DNA of 64,000 nt from an uncultured Vampirovibrio sp. (lineage in GTDB: Bacteria > Cyanobacteriota > Vampirovibrionia > Gastranaerophilales > Gastranaerophilaceae): NCBI GenBank assembly GCA_910577395.1, contig CAJTLG010000001.1, positions 266,453-330,452 on the forward strand, in the 5' to 3' direction. Made by a program: the position numbers and the translations under genes. Positions 8,507 to 18,559 of the stretch are shown in pieces. The notes below the pieces were generated by a model. The model had not been told where the DNA came from and ran no database searches. It was given only the letters and a program-made list of their open reading frames with translations. The stretch's first letter is position 1, and each line of letters begins with the position of its first letter.

Positions 8507-11500
8507 ATGAATAAAAGCATATTGTTAAGAATTTTAAATATCTTATTTTGCCTTACTTTTGTACTTGTAATTACTTTATATGCAAATTTGGGAAAACTTG
8601 TAAATTCTTTTTTGGACCCGGAATTTATTAAACAAAGTGTAAATAAAAATACCGGTCTTGTTTTGGATTTAGCTAATCCTGAAATTAGCACCACAAAGGA
8701 TTTCTGTATAAATTTAAAATCGGCAAGTGTAAAGTTTTTAATGCCTGATGCAAACAACAATACGTTGCTTTATATTAAAGATATTGATGCTAAAATCAAG
8801 ATTTTTCCGCTTATCTTTAAAAAACTTGAATTTAAAAAAATAACATCCTCTAATCTTGAAATAAACCTAGAGCGCGCAAAAGACGGAGAGTTTAACTTTT
8901 TAAAATATTTTAAAAACGATAAAAACCTTTCTTTTAAAGTATCCGCAAAAAATGCCTCCCTCCTTGTGGATAAATATATTATTCATTATACTGATAAATT
9001 TTTAGGTACAGGTGCTGAAATTCTTGGCAGCGATTTGATTTCAACAGAATTTGACCTAGATACTTCCGCTGATATAAAAACAAAAGGCAGCTTAAAACTT
9101 ATTAGCGGCAACAAAGTGCGGGTATCGCCTTATGCTGTAGATTTAAAATTAAAATTTCCGCTAAATAAAAATCTTGATTTTGAAGATTTAAAACTTGAGC
9201 TAAGTATTGCAAACATTGATTTTTCTTACCTCGAGCCTTACCTGAAAGAAATTTCGGCAAATAATATTAAAAGTTTCAAAGGTAACGGCGATATTATAAT
9301 CACCCCTTCCAAAACCTTGAAAAATGCATTATTTTTAAAGCTTGATATTAAAAATTTGTATGCAAATATATTTAAAAATAATCACGATAATATAATTAAT
9401 ATTTCAGATAAAAGCACAATTTTGCTTACAACCCACTTTAAAAAAGATGAAATATATATTGACGATTTTAATTTTAAGAAAGATAAAATCAATATCTCTG
9501 TTGACGGTGTTCTTAAAAACATTCCAAAACTTACTTTTGGAGAAAATATCAACTTTAACAGTATTGTCCCGGATATTAATCTGAAAATTAAAGATACATC
9601 TCTTCATGAAGGACTTCTTGCAACACCGGATTATTTTTTCAAACTCCAACAGGATTACATTCCAAACCTCAAAAAATATAATGCCAATGCCGTTGTAAAT
9701 GGTGAATTTAAGGTAAAAGAACGTTTTCGTTATCCTGATATGTACGGGTATATTAAACTTGATGATGTATATTTGCTTGAAAGGCCGTCAAATGCTAAAA
9801 CCTCTTCTGCCGTAATAACATTCAAGGGTTCTGATGTTGATATTGATGTTGATGCCAATTGTCCGGAGGGGCAAAAGCTGATTGTTAAAGGGAAAACGGA
9901 AATAAAAGAATTACCGGTTGCTAAATTTAATATACAGTCATCCCCTTCTGTAGATATAGCTTTTGCGCACAGGATTTTAATTCCAATCCATAAAATTTTT
10001 GGTTTTCAGCTTGGGCCTTTGCCTTTTATGAAGGTATCCGGGAACGGTGAAATTTCTCTTAAAACAGAAGGGACAAGAGAGAGTGCAAACCTTAACGGTT
10101 ATTTTAAAACGCAAAACGGAAGAGCCTCTTTGCAAGGTTTGAATACAGAGCTTTATAACGGTAATTTAAACCTTATATTTAAAGGTAAAAAAATAATTTT
10201 TGATAACACAACCGGGATTGCGGAAGGTGCCAAGGTTAAGATTGACGGCAGTTCTGATGTTAATGGTAATCTGGATTTATATGTAAATATTTATGATGCA
10301 GAGGCAAGCAGGGCTTTAAACATAGTAAAAACAAGCGATATGCTGCTCACGCTCCTTAATGGCGGCAGCTTTCTGGATGCGTACACTAACCCGAAGGGAA
10401 ATATTGATTTTAATATGCATCTTTGGGGCAAGGCTGAGCCTGTGACTGGCGATACTATGAATTTTGAACCCAATGATAATATGCATTCAAAAGGTACAAT
10501 TACATTTAAAAATAACTCTATTGATATTTTCCCCGAAATAAAAGCATCTAAAATCAATGGTACACTTGATTTTACTGATTTTGTAACTCTTGACTTAAAT
10601 GCGGATGTTTATTCTTCTCCGTTTAATTTAACAGGCACCATAAAGCCTGATGCAAGCGTATCAAAAAATCGTGCACTTCAACCCCAAATTATTGATTTGA
10701 CATTTAAAACAAAATCCGCCTCTTCAGGGGATTTGTATAAATTTTTCTATGATAACCAGGAAGGTTTTCAGTCTAAAAATAAAATAAGCGATGAACTTTA
10801 TGATTTTTTGAATAAAATTAATTTTAAATTTGCGGCAAATATCAGGGCAAAAGGAAGTGTGGAACCCGGTGTTGATATAATTGATATGAAAAAATTTAAT
10901 CTTAACGGTTGGGCTGTAGGTTTAAATTACAAAGAATCCGATGTCAAGTTTAATTCCGGTGATGTTAAGTTTCAGGGGCAAAAGCTCTTGTTTAAAAATT
11001 TGAACACTGTTCTTTGGGATGCTGATGTTATTACAAACGGCGAAATTGATAAAATATTTGATGATACATTTTTGCCTGATTTGAATTTTAAGCTTGTGTC
11101 CTTTCCGTTTGCAAAGATTGGGGATTTATCAACATTTTCCAATGATAAAAATATCAAAAAGGTGCTGAATGATTATACGGATTTCAAAGGGAGTCTGAAC
11201 GGTGAATTTATTTATAACAGCTCGGGCTTTAAGGGCAGCACAAGCTTTAATCAGGTTTCCTTGTACGATAAAAAAAGAGAATTGCCGGTAGATTTAAACA
11301 GCGGAAATATAAGGTTTTCAAATAACCAGATAAGATTAAATGCGCTTAATATGTCATATGGTCACACGCCGGTCTATTTGGATGCAATTTTAGATGATTT
11401 TACATTGTCAAAGCCAAAGTTTAATGTATTTGTATCTACAAACCTTAACGAAGAAAGCCTTGATAAGCTTTTAAACCCCATGTTGCAGTTTCCGCTTAAA

Positions 11501-13111
11501 ACAAAAGGTGAATTTATGCTAAAGGGCAGATTGCGCGGGCAGGCCGATAATTATACAACCTTTGCAACGCTTAATTTAGACCCGGGTGCAGATTTATATT
11601 ACATGGGTGCAAATCTTGGTGATACATCAAATAAAAGGGAAATCAGCGCAAGAATTGATTTTAAAAATGATGAGGTTGATATAAAAAATCTTAAATATTT
11701 GAAATATATAAATTCTCAAAATAATGTCAAAGAAACACCTTATGAGATGCTAAGGGTTTCAGGGGCAATTAAAACGGATGACAAAAATTTATTATTGGAT
11801 AATCTGTCTGTTTTGACACCAAATCCGGCACCTGCCAGGCTGCTGAATTCCATATTTAAAAAATCAATATTAAAGCAAGGTACATTTAATGCCCAAATAC
11901 TGCTTAACGGCATACTTTCAAAGCCAAATGCTCGCGGCAAAGTAAAATTTAGCAATATTGATATCCCTCTTTATGAAACTCAAATTCGTGATGTTGATTT
12001 AACATTGAATGATGACCTTATTCACGCCGTTTTTGAGGGTACCGGCATGAAATCCGATGTTAAAATAACGGCAGAAATTATAAATAAACCGACACTCCCT
12101 GTTATTATAAATAATGCCGAAATTTCTTCCAGAGTTATAGATTTAAACAGCTTTACCAAAGGGCTTTCAAAATATGCAAAATCACAAAAATCACCTGACC
12201 CGGCCGCAAAACAGGCGTTTGTACTTTCACCTTCGGATTTAGAGATTAAAAACGGCAAACTTTTGGCGGATGAAATTTATTTTAACAACATTAAGGCAAA
12301 GAATTTTTCCGGTACCTTTAAACACACTAAAGAAGGGGTTTTTGTATTTGATGACCTTGTTTTTGATATTGCGGGTGGAAAGATTAAAACAAGCGGCAGT
12401 TATGAATTTGATACAACAAAATATGCAGTGAATTCGGTAATTGAGGAGTGTGATGCCAACACTCTTGCTACGGATATACTTGGGGCTAAAAATATGATTT
12501 TTGGCAAAACTAACGGTAAAATATCCCTTAGCGGCCGCGAATTAAATACATCCGGCGGCATAAACAAGGTAGAGGCCAATGTTGATTTTGCAATTCATGA
12601 TGGTAAAATGCCAAAACTCGGTTCGCTTGAATATCTGCTTCGTGCGGGTAACCTTGTTAAAAGCGGTATTTTAGGTTTTACTTTAAACAATGTTATAGAA
12701 GTTTTAATACCATATAAAACAGGCGAATTTAAGAAAATTTCGGGTGATTTTGTAGTGGAAGACGGTAAAATTGATAAACTCAATCTCTATTCAAGGGGTG
12801 ATAACCTTAGTATTTACACAACCGGCACCTATGATATTGCAAGCAATATAGGTAATTTTGAAGTTCTTGGTAAGTTGTCAACAAAGATTTCCAATCTGCT
12901 TGGTCCTATTGGTAACGCTTCTGTTAATTCAATTGTAAACCTGTTCCACAACGGCAATATGGATAAAAATACAAGAGAGGGGATGTTTAAAAATACTGAT
13001 AAAATCCCTGATATTGCGGGCGGTTCCAGTGAATTTAGGCTTTTTGCCGTTAGGATACTTGGTGATTTGAATGCTGATAATTTCGTAAAAAGTTTTAACT
13101 GGCTAAACTAA
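8507..13111 (+). CDS. AsmA/TamB-like envelope protein (1534 aa)
   Basis: The start at 8507 is preferred over upstream TTG/ATG codons because those overlap the promoter. The product has an N-terminal membrane anchor (ILFCLTFVLVITLYANLGKLV) and about 1,450 residues of repetitive beta-strand sequence rich in Asn, Asp and Lys. It ends with an AsmA-like C-terminal domain (FAIHDGKMPKLGSLEYLLRA, then a STGTYDIAS-type turn near LSIYTTGTYDIASNIGNFEV). The closing region resembles that of 437-4141, so the two are paralogues of different length. The family is thought to bridge the periplasm for phospholipid traffic. Neighbours are the small exported pair and a TPR lipoprotein; it is separate from the exb operon and on the opposite strand. 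Confidence 0.75.
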   Translation: MNKSILLRILNILFCLTFVLVITLYANLGKLVNSFLDPEFIKQSVNKNTGLVLDLANPEISTTKDFCINLKSASVKFLMPDANNNTLLYIKDIDAKIKIFPLIFKKLEFKKITSSNLEINLERAKDGEFNFLKYFKNDKNLSFKVSAKNASLLVDKYIIHYTDKFLGTGAEILGSDLISTEFDLDTSADIKTKGSLKLISGNKVRVSPYAVDLKLKFPLNKNLDFEDLKLELSIANIDFSYLEPYLKEISANNIKSFKGNGDIIITPSKTLKNALFLKLDIKNLYANIFKNNHDNIINISDKSTILLTTHFKKDEIYIDDFNFKKDKINISVDGVLKNIPKLTFGENINFNSIVPDINLKIKDTSLHEGLLATPDYFFKLQQDYIPNLKKYNANAVVNGEFKVKERFRYPDMYGYIKLDDVYLLERPSNAKTSSAVITFKGSDVDIDVDANCPEGQKLIVKGKTEIKELPVAKFNIQSSPSVDIAFAHRILIPIHKIFGFQLGPLPFMKVSGNGEISLKTEGTRESANLNGYFKTQNGRASLQGLNTELYNGNLNLIFKGKKIIFDNTTGIAEGAKVKIDGSSDVNGNLDLYVNIYDAEASRALNIVKTSDMLLTLLNGGSFLDAYTNPKGNIDFNMHLWGKAEPVTGDTMNFEPNDNMHSKGTITFKNNSIDIFPEIKASKINGTLDFTDFVTLDLNADVYSSPFNLTGTIKPDASVSKNRALQPQIIDLTFKTKSASSGDLYKFFYDNQEGFQSKNKISDELYDFLNKINFKFAANIRAKGSVEPGVDIIDMKKFNLNGWAVGLNYKESDVKFNSGDVKFQGQKLLFKNLNTVLWDADVITNGEIDKIFDDTFLPDLNFKLVSFPFAKIGDLSTFSNDKNIKKVLNDYTDFKGSLNGEFIYNSSGFKGSTSFNQVSLYDKKRELPVDLNSGNIRFSNNQIRLNALNMSYGHTPVYLDAILDDFTLSKPKFNVFVSTNLNEESLDKLLNPMLQFPLKTKGEFMLKGRLRGQADNYTTFATLNLDPGADLYYMGANLGDTSNKREISARIDFKNDEVDIKNLKYLKYINSQNNVKETPYEMLRVSGAIKTDDKNLLLDNLSVLTPNPAPARLLNSIFKKSILKQGTFNAQILLNGILSKPNARGKVKFSNIDIPLYETQIRDVDLTLNDDLIHAVFEGTGMKSDVKITAEIINKPTLPVIINNAEISSRVIDLNSFTKGLSKYAKSQKSPDPAAKQAFVLSPSDLEIKNGKLLADEIYFNNIKAKNFSGTFKHTKEGVFVFDDLVFDIAGGKIKTSGSYEFDTTKYAVNSVIEECDANTLATDILGAKNMIFGKTNGKISLSGRELNTSGGINKVEANVDFAIHDGKMPKLGSLEYLLRAGNLVKSGILGFTLNNVIEVLIPYKTGEFKKISGDFVVEDGKIDKLNLYSRGDNLSIYTTGTYDIASNIGNFEVLGKLSTKISNLLGPIGNASVNSIVNLFHNGNMDKNTREGMFKNTDKIPDIAGGSSEFRLFAVRILGDLNADNFVKSFNWLN

Positions 13112-13186
13112 TCTTATAATTGTTGCACTCATGTGAATTTCACGGTAATATAAACATAATTTAAAAGACTTTGGGATGAAATCTTT

Positions 13187-13795
13187 ATGAAAAGACTTTT
13201 GATTTTTCTTGCAGCTTTGTTTGTAAGCGTTATGTCAAGCGCATGTATAAATAATTTTGCAATTCAGGAATTAAATACAAAGGCAAAAGAATATCTTGAT
13301 AAAGGCGACTATGATGAGGCCGTAAAGAGGCTTGAATCAAGTGTAGACCTTGACGGCAGTATATTTGAAACCCGATATAACCTTGCGGTTGCCTATATCA
13401 ATAAAGAAGAATTTGCAAGTGCGATAAATCAGCTAAATCAAGCGTTAACGTTAAACTCCGGCAATGCTGATGCCTACTATACCCTGGGTGTTGCACTTGA
13501 GGGTGAGGCATCAAAAAAACTTTTAAAGAAAAACGTACTCCAAACCTCTGAAGAATTGGAAAATGACTTTTTAGATAAAAAAGAAGGCGAAGAAACCTTT
13601 GGTACGGGGATTTTTGCAAACGCATCAGATGCGCTTTATGCTGCAAATAAGCTTGATGAAGCCATAAAAGCATATAAAAAATACCTGGAAATTGCCAATG
13701 GCCCTAAGGATAAAACTGAGGTTGAAGAACATATAAACGAACTTGAAGAAAGCAAGGATATTTATTTGAAGGAAGGCGCGGAAGGTGATATTTAA
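13187..13795 (+). CDS. TPR-repeat protein, probable lipoprotein
   Basis: 202 residues. The N-terminus (MKRLLIFLAALFVSVMSSAC) is a signal peptide ending in a Cys that could be lipidated, although SSAC is not an ideal lipobox. At least three tetratricopeptide units follow (AKEYLDKGDYDEAVKRLESS; YNLAVAYINKEEFASAINQL; ADAYYTLGVALEGEA) and a fourth is present near residue 155 (AANKLDEAIKAYKKYLEIA), after a charged insertion. TPR proteins scaffold other proteins; the partner is not evident. Its 3' end overlaps lgt by 11 bp, suggesting coupling with the enzyme that would lipidate it. Confidence 0.75.
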   Translation: MKRLLIFLAALFVSVMSSACINNFAIQELNTKAKEYLDKGDYDEAVKRLESSVDLDGSIFETRYNLAVAYINKEEFASAINQLNQALTLNSGNADAYYTLGVALEGEASKKLLKKNVLQTSEELENDFLDKKEGEETFGTGIFANASDALYAANKLDEAIKAYKKYLEIANGPKDKTEVEEHINELEESKDIYLKEGAEGDI

Positions 13796-14579
13796 GGCGC
13801 CTGCTGCTGTTGCTTTCAGTTTGTTTGGTTATGATATAAGATACTACGGCATAATGCTGTTTTTAGGCATGTTGGCGGGCATTTTTGTGTCCCTGGGCAT
13901 TCTAAAAAAACATTATAAAAATTTAAACACAGACATGTTTTTGGATTTTCTTCCTTTTTTGATTATTGTATCCATTGTATTTGCAAGGCTTTACTATGTA
14001 ATTTTGGATTTGGATTTCTATATAAAACATCCTGCGGAAATTCCTGCAATTTGGCATGGCGGAATTGCAATCCACGGAGCCATTTTGGGCGGTATCATTG
14101 CAGGTGTTGTTTATTTTAAATTAATCAAAAAAACAGCCCTTTTGCCTTATGCAGATGTAGTTTCATACGGCCTTGTAATAGGCCAGGCGATAGGCAGGTG
14201 GGGAAATTTCTTTAACTCCGAAGCTTTTGGGTGCCCTTGTGATTTGCCCTGGAAACTATACATAGAGCCGATTTCAAGACCTATTCAATATGCGGATTAC
14301 AGTTATTTTCATCCGGCTTTTTTATATGAATCAATTTGGGATATTTGTGTATTTTTGATTTTATTTTTCTTTGTTAGAAAATGGGCTCAAAACAAGCCCG
14401 GCATTGTCTTTTTTGGCTATCTTGGTTTATATTCTGTGGGCAGAATGATAATCGAAAACATAAGAATAGATAGCGTTTTAAATGTTGTAAATATGCCAAT
14501 AGCCCTGATAGCAAGTATCTTTGGGCTATTAGTTTCAATATTTGGTATATTTTTTATACGCCGTAAAAATGCCGTATAA
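13785..14579 (+). CDS. lgt: Prolipoprotein diacylglyceryl transferase
   Basis: 264 residues, seven predicted membrane segments. It transfers diacylglycerol from phosphatidylglycerol to the lipobox Cys of prolipoproteins, the first step of lipoprotein maturation at the inner membrane. The family signature is clear: an early HGG motif (AIWHGGIAIHGAILGG) and GQAIGRWGNFFNSEAFG around residue 140, followed by HPAFLYESIWD and GRMIIENIR. A GTG start at 13785 with GGAAGG 8 nt upstream fits; it overlaps the TPR gene. Length is normal for the family. Confidence 0.95.
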   Translation: MIFKAPAAVAFSLFGYDIRYYGIMLFLGMLAGIFVSLGILKKHYKNLNTDMFLDFLPFLIIVSIVFARLYYVILDLDFYIKHPAEIPAIWHGGIAIHGAILGGIIAGVVYFKLIKKTALLPYADVVSYGLVIGQAIGRWGNFFNSEAFGCPCDLPWKLYIEPISRPIQYADYSYFHPAFLYESIWDICVFLILFFFVRKWAQNKPGIVFFGYLGLYSVGRMIIENIRIDSVLNVVNMPIALIASIFGLLVSIFGIFFIRRKNAV

Positions 14580-14587
14580 TATGTAGT

Positions 14588-16108
14588 TTAGTGTTCTATC
14601 ATCGATTTTCCGGTCATTTCAACAGGTTGTTTAATTCCTGCAAGTTCAAGCACTGTGGGTGCAATATCGCTCAATGCGCCGGTTTTACGTAAATTGTATT
14701 TTTTATTATCAACAATAATAAACGGCACAATGTTGGTTGTGTGGGCGGTTTGTGGCGCGTGGGTTTCTTCGTTGTACATCCACTCTGCGTTTCCGTGGTC
14801 TGCTGTGATAATCATCTTAACGCCCTTTTCAAGCGCTTTTTGGGCAATTTTACCTACACAAATATCAACAGCTTCAACTGCCTTAACTGCCGCATCCATG
14901 ACACCCGTATGCCCTACCATATCAGGGTTTGCGAAGTTAACAAGTATAAAACCGTACTCATCATTGTCAAGTGCCTCAAGAACGTTGTCACAAACCTCAT
15001 AAGCGCTCATTTCGGGCTTCATATCGTATGTTGCAACTTTTGGAGAGGCTACAAGCTTACGGGTTTCAAGCTTTCCGGGTTCTTCCACACCGCCGTTAAA
15101 GAAAAATGTTATATGTGCATATTTTTCGGTTTCAGCTGTTCTGAATTGTTTAATATTATTGGCGTCAAACACTTGCCCTAAGATGTTTTCAAGCCTTTGC
15201 GGCTTAAACGCAACAGGTAAATTAAAACTTTCATCATACTGTGTCATACATACATAATAAAGGTTTTTAGGTGTTTCTTTACGGTCGAAACCGTTGAAGT
15301 CAGCGGATGTTAACGCTCTTGTAATCTCTCTTGCCCGGTCAGGCCTGTAATTGAAGAATATTACAGAATCTCCGTCTTTAATTCTTTCTCCGCCAATCAC
15401 CCAAGGTTCAATGAATTCGTCGCTTATATCGCTCTCGTACGAGCTCTTAATGGCTTCCAGCGCGCTTTTAGCTCTTTTGCCTTCCCCTAAAACCAAGCAA
15501 TCATAGGCCTTTGACACGCGTTCCCACCTGTTATCCCTGTCCATAGCGTAGTATCGGCCTATTACACTTGCAACGGGAGGAAGATTTTTTGCTTTTAACG
15601 CATCTTCTACCTGTCCCACAAAGGTTTCAGCACTCCTTGGGGGTGTGTCGCGCCCGTCTAAGAAGGTATGCACGTAAACACGTTTCACGCTATTGTCGGC
15701 TGCAAGCTTGATTAGGGCCTCTAAATGTTTCATTGAACTATGTACACCGCCGGATGATGTAAGGCCCATGATGTGTAAAGCCCCGTCAGTAGCCTTTATG
15801 TGCTCTATCGCACGCAGGAATTCCTCATTTTTAAAGAATTCCCCCTCATCTATTGATTTATTAATCCTTGTAAGTTCTTGATAGACAATCCTTCCGGCTC
15901 CTATGTTCAAGTGCCCGACTTCGGAATTTCCCATTTGACCCTCCGGCAGCCCGACATTCAGCCCGTCAGCATGGATTGTTGTTGCTGACATATTGCTCAT
16001 AAAATCGTCATAATTCGGTGTATTAGCGGCTTTCACGGCGTTATAATTTGCGTTTTCAGAAATTCCCCAACCGTCCAAAATACACAGTAAAACCCTGTTA
16101 TTATTCAT
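14588..16108 (-). CDS. gpmI: 2,3-bisphosphoglycerate-independent phosphoglycerate mutase
   Basis: 506 residues; interconverts 3- and 2-phosphoglycerate in glycolysis using two Mn ions. Motifs in order: CILDGWGISE (first metal Asp), MGNSEVGHLNIGAGR (the nucleophilic Ser), FLDGRDTPP, NYRPDRAREI (substrate-binding Arg), MITADHGNAE and HTTNIVPF (metal ligands). The start at 16108 is preferred to a longer frame at 16153 because AGAGGT lies 6 nt upstream and the longer N-terminus is atypical. It is divergent from 16174-16590 and convergent with lgt (8 bp apart). Confidence 0.96.
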   Translation of the reverse strand: MNNNRVLLCILDGWGISENANYNAVKAANTPNYDDFMSNMSATTIHADGLNVGLPEGQMGNSEVGHLNIGAGRIVYQELTRINKSIDEGEFFKNEEFLRAIEHIKATDGALHIMGLTSSGGVHSSMKHLEALIKLAADNSVKRVYVHTFLDGRDTPPRSAETFVGQVEDALKAKNLPPVASVIGRYYAMDRDNRWERVSKAYDCLVLGEGKRAKSALEAIKSSYESDISDEFIEPWVIGGERIKDGDSVIFFNYRPDRAREITRALTSADFNGFDRKETPKNLYYVCMTQYDESFNLPVAFKPQRLENILGQVFDANNIKQFRTAETEKYAHITFFFNGGVEEPGKLETRKLVASPKVATYDMKPEMSAYEVCDNVLEALDNDEYGFILVNFANPDMVGHTGVMDAAVKAVEAVDICVGKIAQKALEKGVKMIITADHGNAEWMYNEETHAPQTAHTTNIVPFIIVDNKKYNLRKTGALSDIAPTVLELAGIKQPVEMTGKSMIEH

Positions 16109-16173
16109 TTTTATACCTCTTTTATTTTTTTCTCTTTGTAGCCAATATACCATAAAAATGTTAGAATAATATT
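16109..16173. promoter_or_regulatory. Divergent promoter region gpmI / 16174 gene
   Basis: On the minus strand TTATGGTATATT is an extended -10 for gpmI. On the plus strand TAGAAT (16162-16167) lies 6 nt before the ATG at 16174, so that gene is probably leaderless. The two promoters nearly touch. Confidence 0.5.
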
Positions 16174-16590
16174 ATGCAAAATCATGCTCAACAAATACAT
16201 GGTACAAATACCCCCGGAACCCCTATAGATTATCTTTTAAAGGATGCACTCGGGGTGACGAGTCCTTTTGCGCAAAACATTTGCAATCCTGTTCCTGAAA
16301 TCAATATAACCCAACAGCAAATTGAAATTTTAGAGGATGCAATCAGGCGCTACGAGAGGCTTGAGGATGTTAAAAGATTTTCTTCCCTTGTGCTTGAAGA
16401 TGTTGAATATATAACCGAAGATGACATAAAACGCGCTCTGGAGGCTGAAAAGGCTGTTTCAATTGAAGATGAAAAAGCTGTTCTTGCACTTATTCAAAAT
16501 GAAGGTTTCCTGAAAGACCTTGATAGTGCTGATTTTTCAGCATTACTGGAAGATGCTGCAGAACAGGATTTTTCGGATTTTGATTTATGA
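16174..16590 (+). CDS. Conserved-looking acidic protein, unknown function
   Basis: 138 residues, strongly acidic and helical in its second half (EDAIRRYERLEDVKRFSSL; EDVEYITEDDIKRALEAEK), with an unstructured Gly/Thr/Pro N-terminus. No signal peptide, membrane segment or metal-binding motif is visible and I do not recognise a family. Its stop overlaps the start of the Cys-cluster protein (ATGA at 16587), so the two are probably co-translated and may work together. Confidence 0.6.
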   Translation: MQNHAQQIHGTNTPGTPIDYLLKDALGVTSPFAQNICNPVPEINITQQQIEILEDAIRRYERLEDVKRFSSLVLEDVEYITEDDIKRALEAEKAVSIEDEKAVLALIQNEGFLKDLDSADFSALLEDAAEQDFSDFDL

Positions 16591-17033
16591 TTTTTGAGTT
16601 TTTTAGTAAATATCGTGTATTACAGGATGCTTTACAAAACTTAAAGAAATTTTTTTACATCAAGATATTGGGGCGAAAATACTTTAGAACCGGCAAGTGC
16701 AACCGTTGCGGCAAATGCTGCAAAAATATTTATGTAAAACACGGTAAAAAATTTATTGATGATGAAAAACTTTTTAATAGCCTAAAACCATTGCATACAT
16801 TTTATTTCGACCTTGAGGTAATCGGAAAAGATGAAGTGGGTCTGCTTTTTGCCTGCAAAAATCTGGACAATGAAACCAGTATGTGCAAAATGCATAAAAA
16901 ACGCGCTAAAATTTGCCGCGATTACCCTATGGAAGAAATCCTTAAAATGGGCGGAACGCTTGCGCCGGATTGCGGTTTTCGTTTTGAACCTATTGAAAAG
17001 TTTTCTGATATTTTAAACAAGCTTTCCGGCTAG
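16587..17033 (+). CDS. YkgJ-family cysteine-cluster (zinc/iron-chelating) protein
   Basis: 148 residues. After a basic N-terminus comes CNRCGKCCKNIYV, and later FACKNLDNETSMCKMHKKRAK and ICRDYP. This set of spaced cysteines is the signature of the YkgJ/UPF0153 'putative zinc- or iron-chelating' domain. The biological role of the family is not settled. The gene overlaps its upstream partner by 4 bp and converges on folP with a 21-bp overlap of 3' ends. Confidence 0.8.
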   Translation: MIFEFFSKYRVLQDALQNLKKFFYIKILGRKYFRTGKCNRCGKCCKNIYVKHGKKFIDDEKLFNSLKPLHTFYFDLEVIGKDEVGLLFACKNLDNETSMCKMHKKRAKICRDYPMEEILKMGGTLAPDCGFRFEPIEKFSDILNKLSG

Positions 17034-18179
17034 GCTAAGCGCCTGTTTGGTTTTGACTACATTGTGCACCCTTATTATGTCAATATTTTTTGTGCCAAAA
17101 TAAAAACTTGCCTGAGCTGTAATTTCATCAAGTGTTTTAAGTATATCTTGATTTTGAAACTCTTCGGACACAAGGCTTTTTATAAATCTTTTTCTTGAAA
17201 CCCCGCAAAGCAAAGGGTATCCCATACTTTTAAATTCTTCAATTTTTATTAAAATTTCAAAATTCTGTTCGATATTTTTTGCAAATCCAAACCCCGGGTC
17301 GATTGTTATTTTTTCAGGTAAAATCCCTGCATCAAGTGCATTTTCTGTCATTTTTAAAAGTTCAAAATAAACATCATCCACAGTGTTTTTGTAGCTGCAG
17401 AATTCATCCATTGTATCAGGCATACCTCTTGAATGCATAATAATCACATTGAGACCCGTTTTTGCAATAGTTTTTGCCATATTTTTGTCATAAGAAAGTC
17501 CCGAAACATCATTTATAATATCCGCCCCAAGGTCTGCCATAACAGCTGCCGTACCGGAATTTCTTGTATCTATGCTTATTTTTGCGCCGCATTTTCCTGC
17601 AAGTTCTTTTATCACAGGCGTTATTCTGTTTATTTCAATATCGGGGTTTATGGGTTCTGCCCCTGGGCGGGTGCTTTCGGCACCTATATCAATAATGTCT
17701 GCACCCTCATCCAACATTTTGTATGCATGTTCTATAGCTTTTTTCGGGTCAAGATACTTGCCGCCGTCTGAAAAGGAATTTTCTGTTATATTTAAAATCC
17801 CCATTATTTGCGGTTTTACGGGGGTTTGCTTAAATATTTTAATTTGCGACAAAATTTCATCAGCGATTTTTGGGGCGGAAAACTGCTGTTTTTTAAGTTT
17901 TTCAGCTATACTGCAAAGCTCCTGTATGGTTCCTGAAAGAATTAAATCACTTTTTTTAATACTGTGGTCTAATACGCCGCTATGTACAGCTGCATCTGCG
18001 CCGGCAGAAAGTGCTGCCTGTTTTATTATAGTAGCAGTTTCCGGTTTTAGGTCATAAATTTTAATATTTAAAAATTTGTGTTTTAATGCTCCAAAATCAA
18101 GATGTGACAGGCTAAAACCTATTTTTTCAATTTCTTTTTTAATGTGGCTTGTTAAAATTCTTCTTACTTTAAATTGCAT
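17013..18179 (-). CDS. folP: Dihydropteroate synthase with N-terminal extension
   Basis: 388 residues. The catalytic barrel begins near residue 120: MGILNITENSFSDGGKYLDP, DEGADIIDIGAESTRPGA, KISIDTRNSG, INDVSGL, MHSRGMP and DPGFGFAKN are the standard DHPS motifs for condensing 6-hydroxymethyl-dihydropterin pyrophosphate with p-aminobenzoate in folate synthesis. About 115 residues precede the barrel, an extension seen in some anaerobe DHPS proteins and of uncertain function. No other folate gene is nearby. It is followed convergently by the YkgJ-like gene. Confidence 0.93.
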   Translation of the reverse strand: MQFKVRRILTSHIKKEIEKIGFSLSHLDFGALKHKFLNIKIYDLKPETATIIKQAALSAGADAAVHSGVLDHSIKKSDLILSGTIQELCSIAEKLKKQQFSAPKIADEILSQIKIFKQTPVKPQIMGILNITENSFSDGGKYLDPKKAIEHAYKMLDEGADIIDIGAESTRPGAEPINPDIEINRITPVIKELAGKCGAKISIDTRNSGTAAVMADLGADIINDVSGLSYDKNMAKTIAKTGLNVIIMHSRGMPDTMDEFCSYKNTVDDVYFELLKMTENALDAGILPEKITIDPGFGFAKNIEQNFEILIKIEEFKSMGYPLLCGVSRKRFIKSLVSEEFQNQDILKTLDEITAQASFYFGTKNIDIIRVHNVVKTKQALSLAGKLV

Positions 18180-18242
18180 TTTACTATTTTACAAATATAA
18201 TAAGAAAATGCAATACTAATAATAATTTTAGGGAGATAAAAA

Positions 18243-18524
18243 ATGAGCGAAACAATCAAACTTAAAGCCGAAGACAGGGCAGAAAATAAAAACCCCCGCC
18301 AATTAAGAAGTGAAGGCCTTTTGCCTGCAACAATTTACGGCAAAGGTATGGATTCAAAAAGTATTCAAATTAATGCGCATGAATTCAATATGGCTTTTAA
18401 AAATGCAAAAGATGCTACATATGAAATTTCTGTAGGAAAAGAAAAATTTTCAACAAAAGTTCAGGAGGCGCAAATTCAATATTCTAATAACGCTGTATTA
18501 AATGTTGAATTTAAGCTTGTTTAA
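18243..18524 (+). CDS. rplY: Ribosomal protein bL25 (short form)
   Basis: 93 residues, the single-domain form of bL25 that binds 5S rRNA. The sequence LKAEDRAENKNPRQLRSEG, then LPATIYGKGMDSKSIQI and a C-terminal strand NNAVLNVEF, fits the L25 barrel without the CTC C-terminal domain. A good ribosome-binding site (AGGGAG) precedes the ATG by 7 nt. It is monocistronic, between folP and an unknown gene on the other strand. Confidence 0.9.
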   Translation: MSETIKLKAEDRAENKNPRQLRSEGLLPATIYGKGMDSKSIQINAHEFNMAFKNAKDATYEISVGKEKFSTKVQEAQIQYSNNAVLNVEFKLV

Positions 18525-18559
18525 GAACCTTTGTTATTAAATTTTTGTTTATGCCGGAT

